Shown piece after piece: positions 12,101 through 25,559 of a stretch of 64,000 nucleotides of DNA. Origin of the DNA: Setophaga petechia (taxonomy: Eukaryota > Chordata > Aves > Passeriformes > Parulidae); contig JANCRA010000017.1 in assembly GCA_024362935.1 (NCBI GenBank), positions 21,254,501 to 21,318,500 on the forward strand, written 5' to 3'. The position numbers and the translations under genes are program-made. Numbering within the stretch: position 1 is the first letter of the stretch; each line of letters opens with the position of its first letter. The notes below the pieces were generated by a model. The model was not told where the DNA came from and made no database searches. It worked only from the letters and a program-made list of their open reading frames with translations.

Positions 12101-15100
12101 AGGCTGTGGTGTAAGGGAGTGAAGATGCCTCATGTGAGCATCCCTGGCTCTCAGTGCTGGAGCTGAATCCTGCTCATCAGTATGTCTAAATATATATCAA
12201 GCAAAGCAAAGCAGAAGCAGTATGTCCAGGGAGCTGGAAACCACCTCCACTGTCTCCAGAGCTTATCAACACTGAGAAACTGGAGTGCTGACTGGGAGTG
12301 TGCAGGCACTGTGTTTGTCTGCTGTGCAGCCAGAGACAAACCAGCTGCTGAGATGGATTAGGAGACCAAATCCAGATCATTACATCTCTGAAGTGGTGAA
12401 TGAGGTGTGCCCTGCTTGATCTGCCACAGAAGCCATCCTTGGTGCAGCCTTTAACACCTGCGTTCCAGGCCTCCCCAAGTTTGCAAAGCAAAATCTCAAT
12501 ATTGAACCGCCAGGACTTCCCTGAGTGTTCTGGGTTCTGCATTAAGAAATGTAATTTCTGGACTTAAGATACAGTTCCATGCTTTGCCAGACTTGGAAGC
12601 TGATGTGATGTTCTTTTGACTAGTTTGCTAGTACAAAGATCTTCTCAGCGCTCTGTCTCTCGCCCTAGGTGTTGCAAAATATTCTGGAAACAGAACGAGA
12701 TTATGCAAAGGAACTACAGTCACTTCTGGGAACTTACTTAAGACCCCTCCAGTCTTGTGATAAGTAAGAGAAAAGGGCATCTGAGATGGAGAGAACACTG
12801 TGGGAGCCTTGGGGTGTCATGGACAGAGGGCACATGTTTAGACATTGTCCAGTCAGGAGAGATGGGAGAGTCCTGTTCTGAGGCCTCTCTCTGTATTTCA
12901 GTCACTTCTCCCTTCCCAAAATCTTCATGTGGGAAAAGTTTTGTGCTCTCAGCCTTGTAGGCCTAAATGAGGGTGTTATGACTCTTAGGATGACAGAAGC
13001 AGGCACGTTAGCTTTGGAAACACCCAACCTCCCTCAAGGAGCAAAGAAGCCCCTACCTGTTGGACCTTCCTCCCATAGGGAAACCCATGGCATGAATCCT
13101 TGAAGACAAAACTCTGTCTGTGCACACACCTCCCTCCCCTGCTCTGGCTGCAATCCCATCTGTCTGTGTCTATTAGACAGCTAAAGATCTGAGAAGATTA
13201 GTGGGATTAAGTGATTTAAATCCAATTAAAATAATCCTTGGCAGCAGACTCCTTCTCTAGGAGACTGTGGTCTGTAGCTCATAGACCATGAATTTTGTGT
13301 TCTGTCCAATGCTGTATCTGGGGAAGGAGAAATTTTTGTGTCTTTTTGGAGGGTCTGCTGACGAACAAAAATGGGGTGCTCCTGAGAGCAACTTCTCTTT
13401 GATGGTGACTGGTGATGTGGCTCTTGTAGGCTCAGCACTGGGGATGTCACAGCATTGCTGGGAAACATGGAAGAAATCTCTGCTTTTCAGCAAACACTGA
13501 ACCAAGCCTTGGAGGAAGTTGCAAAGTAAGTTTGTGTCATAGCACGGAGGTTGTTAAGCTTTTTAACTGTAGCTAAAAATAATAGAAAGGCTTGTTCATT
13601 AATATTTCTCCTGACTGCTGTCTTAGACTTGTTAAATATAGAAGAAAATAACAGGACTGAGGAAAGGTTGCAGGCGGTGCTTTGGCGGGAGGAAAGGTAG
13701 AAGGAACTCTGAGATTACTGGTGTTAAAGCATCTGCTGAATGAGTGTCACTAGAACTGACACAAAAGTCTGCCTAACCCAAGATGCAGGCACATGCAGGG
13801 TGGGAGGTCTGGCAGGCATGAAGATAGGAATTGCCAGGGAGCAAAGAGCAAATTATTAGAGATGATAATTTCCTGCAGAGAAGCTGACAGACATAATTAG
13901 CCTTAGCTAAAGGCTGAAAAGAGAGGGGGAAAGACAGAATATTGAGAATATATTCAGGCTGTGGCTTCTCCTTCTTCCTCTGTCTTTTCATATTCGTAGG
14001 CAGCCCAGAGAATGGTACCCCCCCACCCTCACACTGCCCTTAGTTGCAGCACATCCTCATCCTCATCATCCCAGCTGCAGCTCTGCTGGTGAGACATATC
14101 AGGTTGAGTCACAGGTTGTCTGAGGCTGATAATGGGTTGTGATGCTCACTGTCTGCACCACAGGAGCCCAGACCCACCTGAGGATCCCCCTCTTCCTCCT
14201 CCCCAGATGGCAGGTGTGGATATTTTGCTCAGTGCTGCAGTTATGTCCCTGAGCAGTGGGTAGTTCCTGGGCAGGTCCCTGAGAGTGCTGTAGCTGCAGG
14301 GTGCAGATCCAGAGGCCTAACTCAGCTGGTGTGTTGGTGTCTGTAGGCTCCCTGAGAACCAGCAGCGTGTGGGAGGCTGTTTGATGAGCCTGATGCCCCA
14401 GTTCCGCTCCCTGTACCTGACCTACTGTGCTAACCACCCTTCAGCAGCCAATGTCCTCACACAGCACAGGTAAGTGATGGAGAAGGAGATTCAGACTTCT
14501 TTAAAAGTTAACTTTTGTTATTAATACTTGGCCTGGCATGGCTGTTGACCTGTGCTTTGACAATAGGTCAATGCTATTTCCTGCTGCTGGGACTTTGGGC
14601 TTTTCAGCAGGGTCTTTCAGCTTCAGCATGAAGACAACTCACACTGCTCGTGTTCAGAGCTGATCTCACAGGTCCTTTTTTGCACAGGACTCCCACCTTG
14701 GGTCAAACAGGCAGCCTCAGCTTTGGCAGTAGCATCTTCTGTGATTTTTACTTGCTAAAGAACCCAAATGCTGTTTCAGGTCTATTGCTCAAGTGCTCAC
14801 ACACTGACAAATGGGAGAGTGTTCCCCTGTGGCATCATGGTGAGGAGCACATCACTGCAGAAGAAGGATGGTCATCGAGTCACCCAGTTACCCAGTTTAT
14901 TCACTGAGCTTCTATTCAACCAAATGGTTGATTTTCAGGGTCATTGGTAGAACACATGAATAACTTCTTTCTTCAACGTGACCCACATGAGTAGACACTT
15001 GAATTTGTGTGATGTCCTGCTCAGGAGTGTGCCACACAGGGATGCTACAGCTGTGTCATCCCTAATATAGGTTAGCTGTCTTCCCTGCAGTGATGGGAAA

Positions 15101-18100
15101 GCCAGGACCACATGCATAGTGTTTAAGTCTTCCCATTCTGCAATGGGAACTCACGGTGTATTTACTTACCTGCTGAAATCCAGCTTTAATTCAGTGTAAC
15201 AACAAGCCTGGCTCCAGAAAATGACTCATTCATGTGATTCCTCAGTCTGACCCCTTTTCCTAAATCAACCAAAGAATCAGCTTTGGCAAATGTGCTGACA
15301 CACAGGAGCCATGTTCTCTGGAGCAATGTTCATGCAAACACCTGCGTCACAGTTTCCAGCAGGGTCCCAGTGCATTGCTGCAGCCTCCTCCAGCACAACA
15401 CCAGCCTGTGCAGCCCCCTCTGCCCTCTCCCCATCCACCAGATACCTGCCCCTGTGCCACCTTGCTGTGCTGGGGGACCAGCTGCTGGCACCAATGTGCC
15501 CCGGAGCTGTGCGTTCCAGCCCCTGTGGCCACACGACATCCTCTCCTGCTTTGCAGAGGAGAAAGGTCTTGCTTGGGTCGAAGCTCCCTGCCTGCTCCAT
15601 GGAGTGGGTGGGGGCTGCTGAGAGGGGAGTTTGAGCTGCCTTTAAGGAGGCCCAGCTCAGAGCAGAGCCCTGGCCATCAGGAGAGCATGGGCAAAACACA
15701 GCCCTCAGCTCTGAGAGCCCTCCTTGTTGTGTTTTTTGTTGTTGTTTCTTTTTATAGTGATGAGCTGGAGAAGTTCATGGAGAGCCAAGGTGCGGCCAGC
15801 CCAGGCATTCTCATCCTGACCACAAGCCTCAGCAAGCCCTTCCTGAGGCTGGATAAATATGTGACACTGCTGCAGGAGCTGGAGCGGCACATGGAGGTAG
15901 GGGGGGCGTGAGGCTGCTGGGCAGGCTCTGCCTGTGGAGCTGCCAGAGCTGCTCCCTGAGCTTCAAGAGACACCTCTGCCTCTTGGTATTTGAGCGTCCT
16001 GTGGCTTAAAGTACTTACCACATCTCCAAGGAGATGTCCCACATCCCCCAGACATTACCCACCTTTCAGATTGAAAGCGAGAAGCTGGTGGAAGAGTCTG
16101 AGGAATGTTGTGGAAGCACATTACCTGTTCTTCACCCCAGCCCTTCCTCAAAGATGGGCCATTTCCAGCACAAGTAAAAGCAGAGTCTAGGGACAGGCTA
16201 CAGTTGCTGTTTATTTGCACAGCCAAGAATAAATCTGTGGTTTTGTTATCATCTGATGAGATTCCTAAGCCTGGCCACTCATTCCTGTGGCTCGCAGGCG
16301 CATTCCACCCCTTGCCCCAGGGTTGTGCTCCTGGGCGGAGGCAGATCTGCACAGACATGGATCTGGCCACCAGCACAGACACAGGGGTAGAGAGCGAGCC
16401 CCTGGGAGCAGGGAGAGCAGCCAGGGGCACAGAGACTTCCTTGGCAAGAAGCAAGTGTGCTTCAGGACGTTTCTTGCCCCAGGGACTGTAGAGATCTCTG
16501 CTACTGGAGCTCTGCTACTCACTGCTGCTGCACTCCAGCTGCAGGAAGGCAAAACTCAGGGGTGGTGCAAGGGGCTGAAGAAAACAGAAGTAACAATCTG
16601 TTTTTAAGCAAGTTTCCTTTTTCTCCTCATCCAGTTTTAATTACCAGTTAATTCCGCACATTTATCCATGACCTACAATCAAGCCAAAGGGTTAAATCTT
16701 CTAAGCTTGAGCCAGGGATGTTCCTGCATAGGAGAGGGCATGAGAGCCTGCAGGGTAGGCACACTCCAGACCTACCTTTCCGTCTCACCCAGCTGACCTG
16801 AGCTACAGGGCCTGAGCTGAGCCTGGCTGCAGCCACCAGGCCCGTGCAGGGATGATGTGCCCTTTGCAGGATGTGCATTGTGCTCTTTGCCTGTTCTTCG
16901 CAGGCGGCTCAGCAGTGGGTCTGGGGACACACACGTCACCTATTTGTCTTGGTTTCTAAGCTGACTGTGGGAGTTTTGTTGCATGAATCAGTAGGCCTGA
17001 GGTTTAAGCTGTGAGGCTGTGGGCAGAGGATGGCTGTGTGCAGTGTGGATGTACACCACAGCATTCCCTGCACTGCTGCAGAGCTGCTGAGGGTGGAGGT
17101 GTGTTCGGGGCAGCCACTCGTCCCACATTGCAGATGAGCAATGCCAGGCTGCAGGGGCAGGTCCATCACAATCTTGACACCTTATGATTTACTTGGCATG
17201 AGGACTTGGTGATGAGGAGCAGGGCCTTAGATCCAGGAGACCATTCTGGGAGAGTACTAGCATACAGCTGGGGTCAGAGATAAGGGGCACCATTCTGCTT
17301 TTGCCTGGCCCAAGAGCTCTCCGCTTAGACTTGCCCTCCCTTAAAGCCAGAGTTGCAGCCCCCTTGATGGTGGTGGGTTTCCACCCTTGATGGGCAGTGG
17401 CTGGAATATCTGGCACTGCAATGGAAGTTTCCTTCCTGAAGGTGTGCCCTGCACCACTGCCTGTTTTCATTGATTTTTCTTTGCAAGTCAAATTTGTTCT
17501 AAGTCCAGTCCTACCTACTCTTGCTCTGGCCACTTCACACTCATTAAATTGGTATCAGTAAATTGCATAGCAGCCTTTTGCCGTGCCATGTTGAAGTGGA
17601 TGGTGGAGAAGGTACCTGGGAGACTTTGACCTCCTCCTGGAGACCATGCTGCCTGTATCCTCAGCCCTGAGTGTAGTGGAACAGTGGGTGATGCTCAGGG
17701 TGGGTTAATGCTCAGGGTGGGTGCTGCTGCTGCTGATGGCTGAGGAATTTGCTCTTCCTTCACTAGGAGGCGCATGCAGATCATGAAGATGTTTTGAGAG
17801 CCATCACATCCTTCAAGTCCCTTGTGGTAGGTGGCAATTCTTAAAATAGAGCCCTCCATTTCAGGTCTACATTTCATGAAGAATGAGTCAAGCCTGACAT
17901 TTGTCTCCTCATTAGGAAAAAAGGTCTTTTGGAATGGAAAAGATGGGTTACAAAGAAAACTTCATTTCACATTTCAAGCCTAGAGCTGCTCCTCTGGCTG
18001 TGGCAAGTACATGCTGCCTCTATGGTGCCAGAGCAGAGATGGTGGATCTCCAAGTTTTTCCTCTATTACTGAAAGCCATGTGTGGACCGTGGTGGCAGCA

Positions 18101-21100
18101 GGGTCCCTTTCATGTCCTGTTGCCTTCAATCTCTAGTCATTTTCCACCTGAAACTAGACCACTCCTTGCTCATTGAGAGGGAGGTTAGCACGGCTGTGAC
18201 TGACCCCTTGGTGCCATTGGTGCCAATGGGAAATTTTGCTGAGGTTTGCTCCACAGGCATCAGGAGGCTCGGACCACATTCCAGTAATTTGTTGCTCCAG
18301 GTGGTAATTTGTGGCCGTCGGTGGGGAGCAGAGAGAATGGGTGAGTCAGAGATAGCAAACCCATTTCTGTGAACTCTGTAGCCTGCACCCCTCAAAGTCC
18401 TGCTGCACTGAGATGAAATGGAAGGGGAAAAGCCATCCGTATGCACAAAAATTTTACCTGGAAAAGCTTTTTATGGAAAAAAACTCTAGTCTCTCTTGCT
18501 TTCAAGCCACAGAGGACCTTTCACTATAATCACTCAGATATGGTCCAGCTTCCTTCCTTTAGCATAACAGATGTCACCTGTTTGTGACAAATGCAAGTGT
18601 TTAGCAGTGCAGATAAAAGATGGGGAGGAGAAAGTTCATAGAAAACAGGAAAGGGTGATCGTGTTACATTTACTTAGAAACTGAGCACCTTTTCCATTTA
18701 TTCTGGAAGCTGATAGGGGAATAACTCATTTAAATTACAAGGTGTCATTAATCTTTAGGAAATCTCGTAAGCGCTGGATGGTTTTACTTGAAATGTGTAC
18801 TTGGGTGATGAGTAATTTAATGTCATTATGACACAACTTAAGAGGTTCAGTGTGAACTTGAGGTTAGATGGGCAGAGATGCCCCTTGTGATGGGCATGTG
18901 GTCCTGTTATAGGACCAGGAAAGCTCCCAAGCAAAGGCAGGGAGGGACAAAGGAGCTGCTGTGAGTCGCAGCGGTGCCTCTGAAGAGATTGTGATGAACT
19001 CCTGTGGTTTATATTTGGATTTTTATCCTGGGAACGTTGGATTTGGACACTTGGGGAGCCATCAAAACATAAAATAGTTGTAGAACCAGAGTAAACCCCA
19101 GTTTGGTTCAAATGTGTGTGGTTTTAATCTAGACCTAGTGCAGCCTCTCTCTTTGCAGAGCTGGATAGTCAGTGAATTGGAAAGGAGGAAAGTCTCTGTC
19201 AGATAAAGGAGTTTGGAAAACCCAAGCAGTTGGTGAAAATAGCCTTGGTTTACCTTGCAACAATTTTCCCCATTGGCAGAGGGGTCAGTTAACAAAAGTA
19301 TTGCTTGGATTTGCAGGACTCTGTTCAGTCAGCATTGTCCTCTCTTGCTGAGAGCTGATGAGATACTGGTCACTCCCTGGAGCTTCTCCAGTCCCCAGCT
19401 GCCCAGCAGTGGTGCAGTCTTTTCAAGAACAGCACTTTCAGAAGATTCTTTTTTGTGCTAATCTACAGCACCACCTAGTCCTGCTTTTGGGTTCCCAGAT
19501 TTTGGTTGGAAAATATCCACCTATCTGACTTGTTGGGAACCTTGCAGTGCTACAAGTTCAACTCTGCTGTTTGGACAAAACCGGCAAAATCCCTCTAAGC
19601 AGTAGCAAAATTAGAGACATTTAACTGTGCAGCCCTCTTGGTTTGGAAATTGTGACCCTGAAGTCTTAGAGGTAGGGCTGGTTTGGAAAGAAAAGTTTGC
19701 TCAGAGCAGTTTGCAATTTCCTTGACATTTGAATGTAATCATTACTTCATAAATCACCGGGATGTGATTTTTTAACAGACTTCATGTAATGGAGCCAAAA
19801 TAGGCTTTTCTGATCCCTGACATGACCATCTCTGAGCCTGCAGGGCTGTGTGAGTTGTTGCTGGTGAAACTGGGATGGTTTGGGTTGGCTTCTGCCCTTC
19901 AGCTAACAAAGCTCTGCTGTGATTCCCAGTCACAATGCCAGGAGTTGAGGAAGAGGAAACAACTTGAGCTGCAAATCCTTTCTGAATCCATTCAACGCTG
20001 GGAAGGAGAGGACATAAAAATGATGGGAAATGTCATCTACATGTCTCAGGTTATGGTGCAGTCTGGGGGAAGTGAGGTGAGTGTGGTGTTCCTTCTGCTG
20101 GCTGTAGACTTCATGTCTGAATACCCACTTGCTCCTGGGGTAAGTGATGTGAGGTGGTAGTTCCTCTCCTTCCAAGCCACAAATGGATGACAAATAATGC
20201 TGGTAAATAATTTTACCTTGGGAAGAGCTGTGCAATGGGACTGTGCATGTCTTTGAAGTGAATCAGGCACCCTGTAGGCTTAGTTTCAGGCCTTTGGTGA
20301 CCCACTTTTCAAGAGAAGAAGTATCTCAGTGTCGTATAGCACATTAATTTCCTTCCCTCTTTCTCCCCTGTGACTTACTCTGAGAAATGAGAGCGACTAG
20401 AAAATGTCCTGTGTGCATCACAGGGGCTGCTCTGACACCCCATCCCAGAGCTGACTGTGTTTTGGAACTAACTGGAGTGATTCTTGTCCTACTAGTCCTA
20501 ATGCCTCGCCCCAGTGCCTGGCACAGACCTTCCACAGTGGTGCTAAAGCCATGTGTGCTGCATGCTCAGTGTGGGGAAGAACCTGTTAGCACTGAATTTT
20601 TGCTGTTGCAGTTTTTCCCTGGGAAGGGAAGACCTGTAAAACAAACCCATGCAGTATCTAGTCCCAAAAGTCTTTCTTGTTTGGGATGTGGGATGCTGGG
20701 GAACATAAGGCCTTTTGAGGCACTCTGCAATGATTGGAAGAGGATTAGCAGGATGCAGACAAAAATCTCTGCAGGGAAAATTGGTACATAAATGAGATGC
20801 TGTAAAGAAAAAAAAGCCAGAGTAGTTAGTTTGGGGGTGATCTCACAGGCTGTGATTCCAGCTGCAACAGGTTCAGTTTGCTAGAGGCAGGTGCTTGTGA
20901 TGCATTGCAGACTGGACTAACTTAAATTCTTATCCCCCAGGAGAAAGAGGAGCGGTATTTCTTGTTATTTTCCAATGTTTTGCTGATGCTGTCTGCAAGC
21001 CCACGGATGAGTGGGTTCATCTATCAGGTAGGCCTGCTTGGTTTGAAGTTGCAAGGCATTCGGTGTAAAAGTGCAAAACAGATTGTTCTTATCAAATTTG

Positions 21101-24100
21101 AGTCCTCTGCATCCTCTGAACTCTCTGCTGTGATGCAAACACCCCAGGCTGGGAACCAGGGCTTGGCTTTACCATGTGCCAGGGTAGTCAATGCCTTTGT
21201 CCTGATCTTTGGTTGAGCAGCAGTTGGTAAGTGAATGATGTGAAATAAAAAAAAAACCAAAAAAACAAGCAAAAAACCTCAAAACCTGTTGTTCTACTTG
21301 CTGTTTTTGAGAGTAGGGTCTGTGTCTAAGGTGTCCTGATCCAGCTGTAGGGTTTCGACCAGCCAGCTGGCTCTCAGTTTTGTGCCATCTCTGGAAAATA
21401 CTTATAAAGCCCACTGCAGAGTGCATGAAAATTCCAGTCCATGAGGTACTACTACATATAACTCTGCATTTCTTGTGTTTTACCATTTTACATACCTTCC
21501 AATGGCTGTTGAGAGCTTGACTTTTCTCCAGCTGTCTGAAACCATCAATACTGCCAGGAAAAGGATGCTCTTGTTTTGATGTGTCATTTGTTGTAGCAAG
21601 GAAGATGAGAAAGATTTGGGAAATATTTGGCTGGGTTTTCTGGCTTGACCCACTGGTGGGAGTAAGGTGAGCAGGCAGTTAAGCATGCAAATCAGAGGGA
21701 TGGGGAAGGCTTTCAGAAAAAGCCAGGGGAAATTGATCCTTCTGACTTGACTGTAAAAAAGGTTTGCACTGAAATGAGGGGAAGGGTGGCAGATGAGCTG
21801 GGGATGACTCAGTTGTCATGGGAGCCTCATCTCTGGGGTTTGACCTAGTTGTGCAGGGAAATCTAGTTCCATATATTAAAGGAGACTCTTCATGCAGTCT
21901 GAACCCTTCATAAATTAATTTTAAATGGCAATTTCCAAAGAGAAAGGGATCAGCAGAAACAAGCAGACCTGCTGACACTGACTGCTCTTCAATTCTGCCA
22001 GGGAAAGCTGCCTTTGACAGGAATGATGCTGACAAAGCTGGAAGATGCCGAAGGGAATGAGCACATGTTTGAAATCACAGGTCAGTGGGGCCCTCTGCCT
22101 GGGGCAGTCCTCCCAGTGCAAGCAGCAGTTGCCACTGGAAGTACTGGTCCGCCTTCCACTAACCCCCTGCCATGATCTTTCTCCTGCTCTTTTACCGTGC
22201 GTTGTCTGCGTTTCTGAGCAGCTCTGTCCTGCTTGAGGCAATCTCCTCCAAGTGCCCTGGAGCTCTGCCTCTGGCTGCCTTTGGAGCCCATAGTGCTTTG
22301 TATGGGACAAATGTCTCGCCCCAGTGCAGTGCTCTGCGCTGGCGCGCCCTGTCTGCATCCAGTGGCCATGCCCTGTAGCTCTGAGTACCTCCTTTATTGA
22401 CACATACATGGTTCTGGTCGTGAGGCAGCCTTCATCCTATTTCCCCATTCAGTGTATCTCATTACTTGTAGATATGCACAAGTCATTTCATGCTCAGTGC
22501 CTGGGCTGCGGTGCAGCTGTTTGTGCCGGTGGTATTTAGTGTCAGGATCCTATTCATCACGGAAATATTGTGTTTAATGACCTTCAACATTAAATAATCC
22601 TCACACATTCATCTTACGTGTTCCCTTAGCATTTCTTGCAGCTCCCACACTGTCAGTGGTTGCCTGGAGCAGGATGGGCAGTCTCATCGTCGTTGTAGAT
22701 GAGATGCCTAGGGATGTGCTTTAGTGGTGCACCTTGCAGTGCTGGTTTAATGGTTGGACTTGATGATCTTAGATGTCTTTTCCAACCTTAATGATTCTTA
22801 ATGATTAATGCTTCTATCTTTGCCCTAACCTTTTTGGAGCCACTGGACTGTGCAAACTGAGGAGCCTTTTCCTGCTGTGCTGAGCTGATCTCACCCTGTG
22901 TTTCCTCCTGAGTCTCTACCACTTGCTAAAGACAGTTATTTAACCCTCTGCCACAGGGAACACGATGGAGCGGATCACTGTGTCCTGCAGCTCCAGCCAG
23001 GACTTGCACGAATGGCTTGACCACTTGCAAAGGCTGACCAAAGGGACGTGCAGCACCGTCTCCAAAACACAGTCCTGGAGTCCTCATTCAGTAAGTGTCA
23101 CCTCCTGGCCTCTGCTGCCTGGGTTCCTCACTGCTGCCTGAGCTCTCTGTTTCAGCAGCACCCTGACTCTGAGGTAACACGACAGCTGTAAGACACATCC
23201 TGCCTTTTGCTTTGTAACCATGTTGTGCTTGTACCATTTTACATGTATCCTGCCCTATTTCTGTTGCGACTTAGGTGTCTTAGTATCTCAATGCTTGTCG
23301 ATCCCCCTCCACTTCTCTGCCTTGTTTGGTGGTTAACAGTCTTGGTTTGCTTCTCATCTGTTTTCTCAGACATTTAGTTCAGCTGGGCAGATCCGTGGGC
23401 CTCTGGAACCCCCCAAAATCCTCAAGCCCTGGAGCTTGAGCTGCCTCCGTCCTGCTCCTCCACTCAGACCTTCAGCAGCACTGAGTTACAAAGAGGTAAT
23501 AATCCCACCTGCCTACCCAGGACCCTGATTTCGCACAATCCCTAGACCTTGTGTACAGGTTTCATATCCCACAGCAAGGACACAGAAATGTAGGTTCTTG
23601 AGGATGTTGAGAGAAATTACTCTGCCACTTCGGCCCTAGCCCTGTGATGGATGTAGGTTGCTGTCCTTTGCTGGGCTTTGTGCTGCACGGGACTCACGAG
23701 TACATGTGTTTGCAGGCTGGATGTTAGCTGTTGGCTGCCATAGCCAGCACTCTCAGCTGCTGCACTTCACCAGTCCCACATCTGAGTGTCCCATTGAGCC
23801 CTGTTTTTTGGAAGCGCCATGGTGGAGCTGCCTTCTCTCCTCCTTCCTGCCTTGGTCTGAGATGTGGACAGAGGCCTGCTCCCTGCTGGAATGTGTTCCA
23901 GCTCCAGCTGTGGCAGCAGCTCAGTGGTTCAGGATTGGGAAGCGATGGTGCACCATGAGGAAGAGGCAAAATGCCTGGCCATGCTTCCTGTGTCTTCCAC
24001 TCTGTTTTGGTGGCTAGAGCAGAACGTGGGGCTTGACCCTCCTTTGCCACCCACCCAGGTGTTACACAGCAAGATTCTGCTGGGAGGCAGCAGCCGAGGG

Positions 24101-25525
24101 ATGGCTTCGTCTGCAGGAATCCCACCCTGGGAGCTGGGAGTTGGTGTGGGAAAACCCAAAATACAGCCTAGTGCAGTTGTCACCCTGCACCACAACTGTA
24201 GTGCTCTCCTTCCCTACCTCATGTTAAATTTTTGGAATTACTCACCAGTATCTCAGGTAATGTTCCTCTTATTGAGTGAACACTCTGGGTCTGAGTCAGC
24301 TGCCTTTCTTGGTACAGCAGCCCTGGGAGTGTTTCTGCCCCAGTGGGGCTGGGGACAGGGAGGGGCCTTGGATCCCCTCAACCCTCCCAGCACTTAGGAA
24401 TGGAGAGTCTGGCAGCTGGCAGAGCTGTGGGTCTGCTGCTCCAGGTAGAGGTTTTATGTAGCTTCATTGCATCTTGTTGCATTTATTTCTTAGCATTTGT
24501 AAAGTAACACATTTCAGTTTGGGCATTAAATTGGTTAAATACTAACTGAGCAGACTGAAAATTACCCATAATCTTTGCATGTTCCAAATTCTTAAGGGAG
24601 GCTAAACCCTTTCTTGCTTGTGTGGTCAATTAAAAATATTGGCTTGAGGTAAAAGAGAAATTTTTCTGTGAGAAAAATGACAGATTGAGGGATACAATAC
24701 CACGGTCCTTTGAAGTTTCTTGTCCCCTGCCACTCATAGCAGGAATTAAATTCTCTGTGTTGAAAGCAGGGGAGAGGTTTTTGCCGCAAGGGCCTAGCCC
24801 ACAGCGAGTCCCAAGGGATAGGATGCTGGATGGTATCCTGCAAAATGTCATAGGACCAAAAATGCGACTTCAATGGGAACGAGCTGTGCTGACCATGTCA
24901 GTAGAAACCCAAAGGCCAACATGTCCAGCAGAGCTGGCCAGGCACAGCCTGGTACTCAGTCCTGCCTGAGCCTGGGGAGAGACTCATGGACACAAGCCTG
25001 TGATGACAGATGGGGAATAAGTTTGGTTGCTGGCCCAAGCAGATCCACATCTGTCTCGTTTCTTCCTCTGGGATGCTTAATCCCTAAACAGAATCCCTAT
25101 TTCATTGTATTTTAGGTTTTTAATTTAAAGCTGAGCACAAAATAAGCAATGCTGACAGCTCCATCCAAGCACCTTCCTATAATGAAGATATAATGAAGGA
25201 ATACAAATTTCAAAGGTTACTTGCAGGGAAATGAGTGGGACAGTTTGATTAAATGAGCTGAGATTTTTAGACATCCAGTGTTACTTTATTTGTCTTCTCA
25301 TAGCATAGGATAGGATGGCATACTCTTGTACACTTCCTTGTACCCAGTTCAGGAAACCTCAGACCTGCTTGTGTATGGCACCTCACTCTTGTTATTTCCA
25401 TTGAAATTGGGTATTTTTCCTGTTCTGTTTCGAGTAACTATTTGAAATGACAGAACAGGTAAGTTCTGTGGGTGTCTGGATTCAGTTCAGCAAAGGGAAA
25501 ATTATTTATAGATCGTTTCTTCTAC

Positions 25526-25559
<34 letters not shown>

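Noticed and set aside
15375..15911. 178-codon + strand frame overlapping a DH exon
   Set aside because: Only 15758-15896 is coding; the upstream part is intron that happens to stay open and has no homology.
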